From Collimonas sp. OK412 (lineage in GTDB: Bacteria > Pseudomonadota > Gammaproteobacteria > Burkholderiales > Burkholderiaceae_D), in NCBI RefSeq assembly GCF_900112135.1, contig NZ_FOLC01000002.1, positions 62,001 to 126,000 of the forward strand: 64,000 nt of DNA, written 5' to 3'. Shown piece after piece: positions 63,733-64,000 of this stretch. The stretch's first letter is position 1, and each line of letters begins with the position of its first letter. The translations under genes and the position numbers were made by a program. Under the pieces are notes generated by a model. It ran no database searches. It worked only from the letters and a program-made list of their open reading frames with translations, and was not told the origin of the DNA.

Positions 63733-64000
63733 GTCGCCCGCGCTGTCGTCGCCATGGCTGCCGTACTTGCTGACCGCACCGGGCGTGATCCTTTTTTTCA
63801 CGATGGTGCTGGTGCCGTTGCTGCTGACCTTGCTGCTGTCTTTCTACGGCTTCGATTCCGGCACCGGCATCGTCGCCAAATTCAGCCTGAACAATTACTG
63901 GCAGGTGTTCAGCGACGAATATTTCCATTCCATCTTCTTGCGCACATTCTGGATAGCGGGACTGACCACGCTCATCTGCATAGTGATCGGCGCGCCGGAA
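63725..64000 (+). CDS. ABC transporter permease, PotB type (5' part, cut by window end)
   Basis: The first 92 residues of a permease: a short N-terminal part, a membrane helix (about 18-42, LTAPGVILFFTMVLVPLLLTLLLSFYG), an extracytoplasmic loop NNYWQVFSDEYFHSIFLRTFW, and the start of the next helix. The pattern is that of PotB/PotH-type permeases. It overlaps the ATPase stop (ATGGCTAA), so both are one operon. The remainder and probably a second permease and the binding protein lie beyond the window. Confidence 0.88.
   Translation, partial: MAKSPALSSPWLPYLLTAPGVILFFTMVLVPLLLTLLLSFYGFDSGTGIVAKFSLNNYWQVFSDEYFHSIFLRTFWIAGLTTLICIVIGAPE

Overview
The window reads as a chromosomal segment of a GC-rich betaproteobacterium, most likely Oxalobacteraceae (Collimonas, Herbaspirillum or Janthinobacterium type). 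This rests on protein families and gene order: rne beside rluC; maf-yceD-rpmF-plsX-fabHDG-acpP-fabF-ygfX-rpoE-rseA-rseB-mucD-glutaredoxin-lepA-lepB-DUF4845-rnc-era-recO-pdxJ-acpS-nagZ; then uvrC-pgsA and a tRNA-Gly/Cys/Gly group. The genus is inference. I see no phage, integrase, transposase, CRISPR array or replication origin.

Layout. 1-6.4 kb: a truncated FAD-linked 2-hydroxyacid dehydrogenase, a DUF2069/WrbA pair, YihY, a Mpo1-like protein, and an alpha/beta hydrolase coupled to a MetY-type sulfhydrylase. 6.5-16.9 kb: CBS protein, fused LplT-PlsC phospholipid protein, exported nucleoside hydrolase, aroC, DUF4126 protein, a large FtsX-type permease, truncated haemoglobin and rmuC. 16.9-23.3 kb: a haem-uptake operon (TonB receptor, HmuS, T, U, V) on the minus strand behind a Fur-like box. 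23.5-25.8 kb: small accessory genes (Cys-rich lipoprotein, VOC, DUF1810, nucleotidyltransferase, GNAT). 25.8-32.1 kb: moeA, mobA, moaA and rne on the minus strand. 32.8-36.1 kb: rluC, HAD phosphatase, Rieske protein and SppA on the plus strand. 36.5-37.9 kb: a tetrapyrrole-methylase family protein and Maf. 38-44.7 kb: yceD, rpmF and the fatty-acid cluster. 44.7-49.1 kb: the envelope-stress sigma factor with its anti-sigma system and HtrA protease. 49.2-58.1 kb: the lepA-to-nagZ run. 58.3-61.3 kb: uvrC, pgsA and tRNAs. 61.6-64 kb: an IclR regulator divergent from a polyamine-type ABC importer cut by the window end.

Functionally, plsX-fab-acpP-acpS, pgsA and LplT-PlsC cover acyl and phospholipid synthesis; rpoE-rseA-rseB-mucD forms an envelope-stress circuit with a recognisable sigma-E-like promoter before rpoE; rne, rnc, era, rluC and lepA serve RNA and ribosome metabolism; moaA, mobA and moeA belong to molybdenum cofactor synthesis.

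The most unusual content is between genes. Two long palindromic elements (12091-12327 and 58081-58273) fill stop-to-start gaps; they share a core but have different, locus-specific inverted arms. A third large imperfect hairpin lies in the probable rne leader. An 18-bp perfect REP-like palindrome lies at 987-1048. The sppA-rsmI gap holds a promoter-like sequence, a series of hairpins and a terminator, resembling a small-RNA gene. I found no clear new multi-gene system; these elements are the best candidates for undescribed biology.
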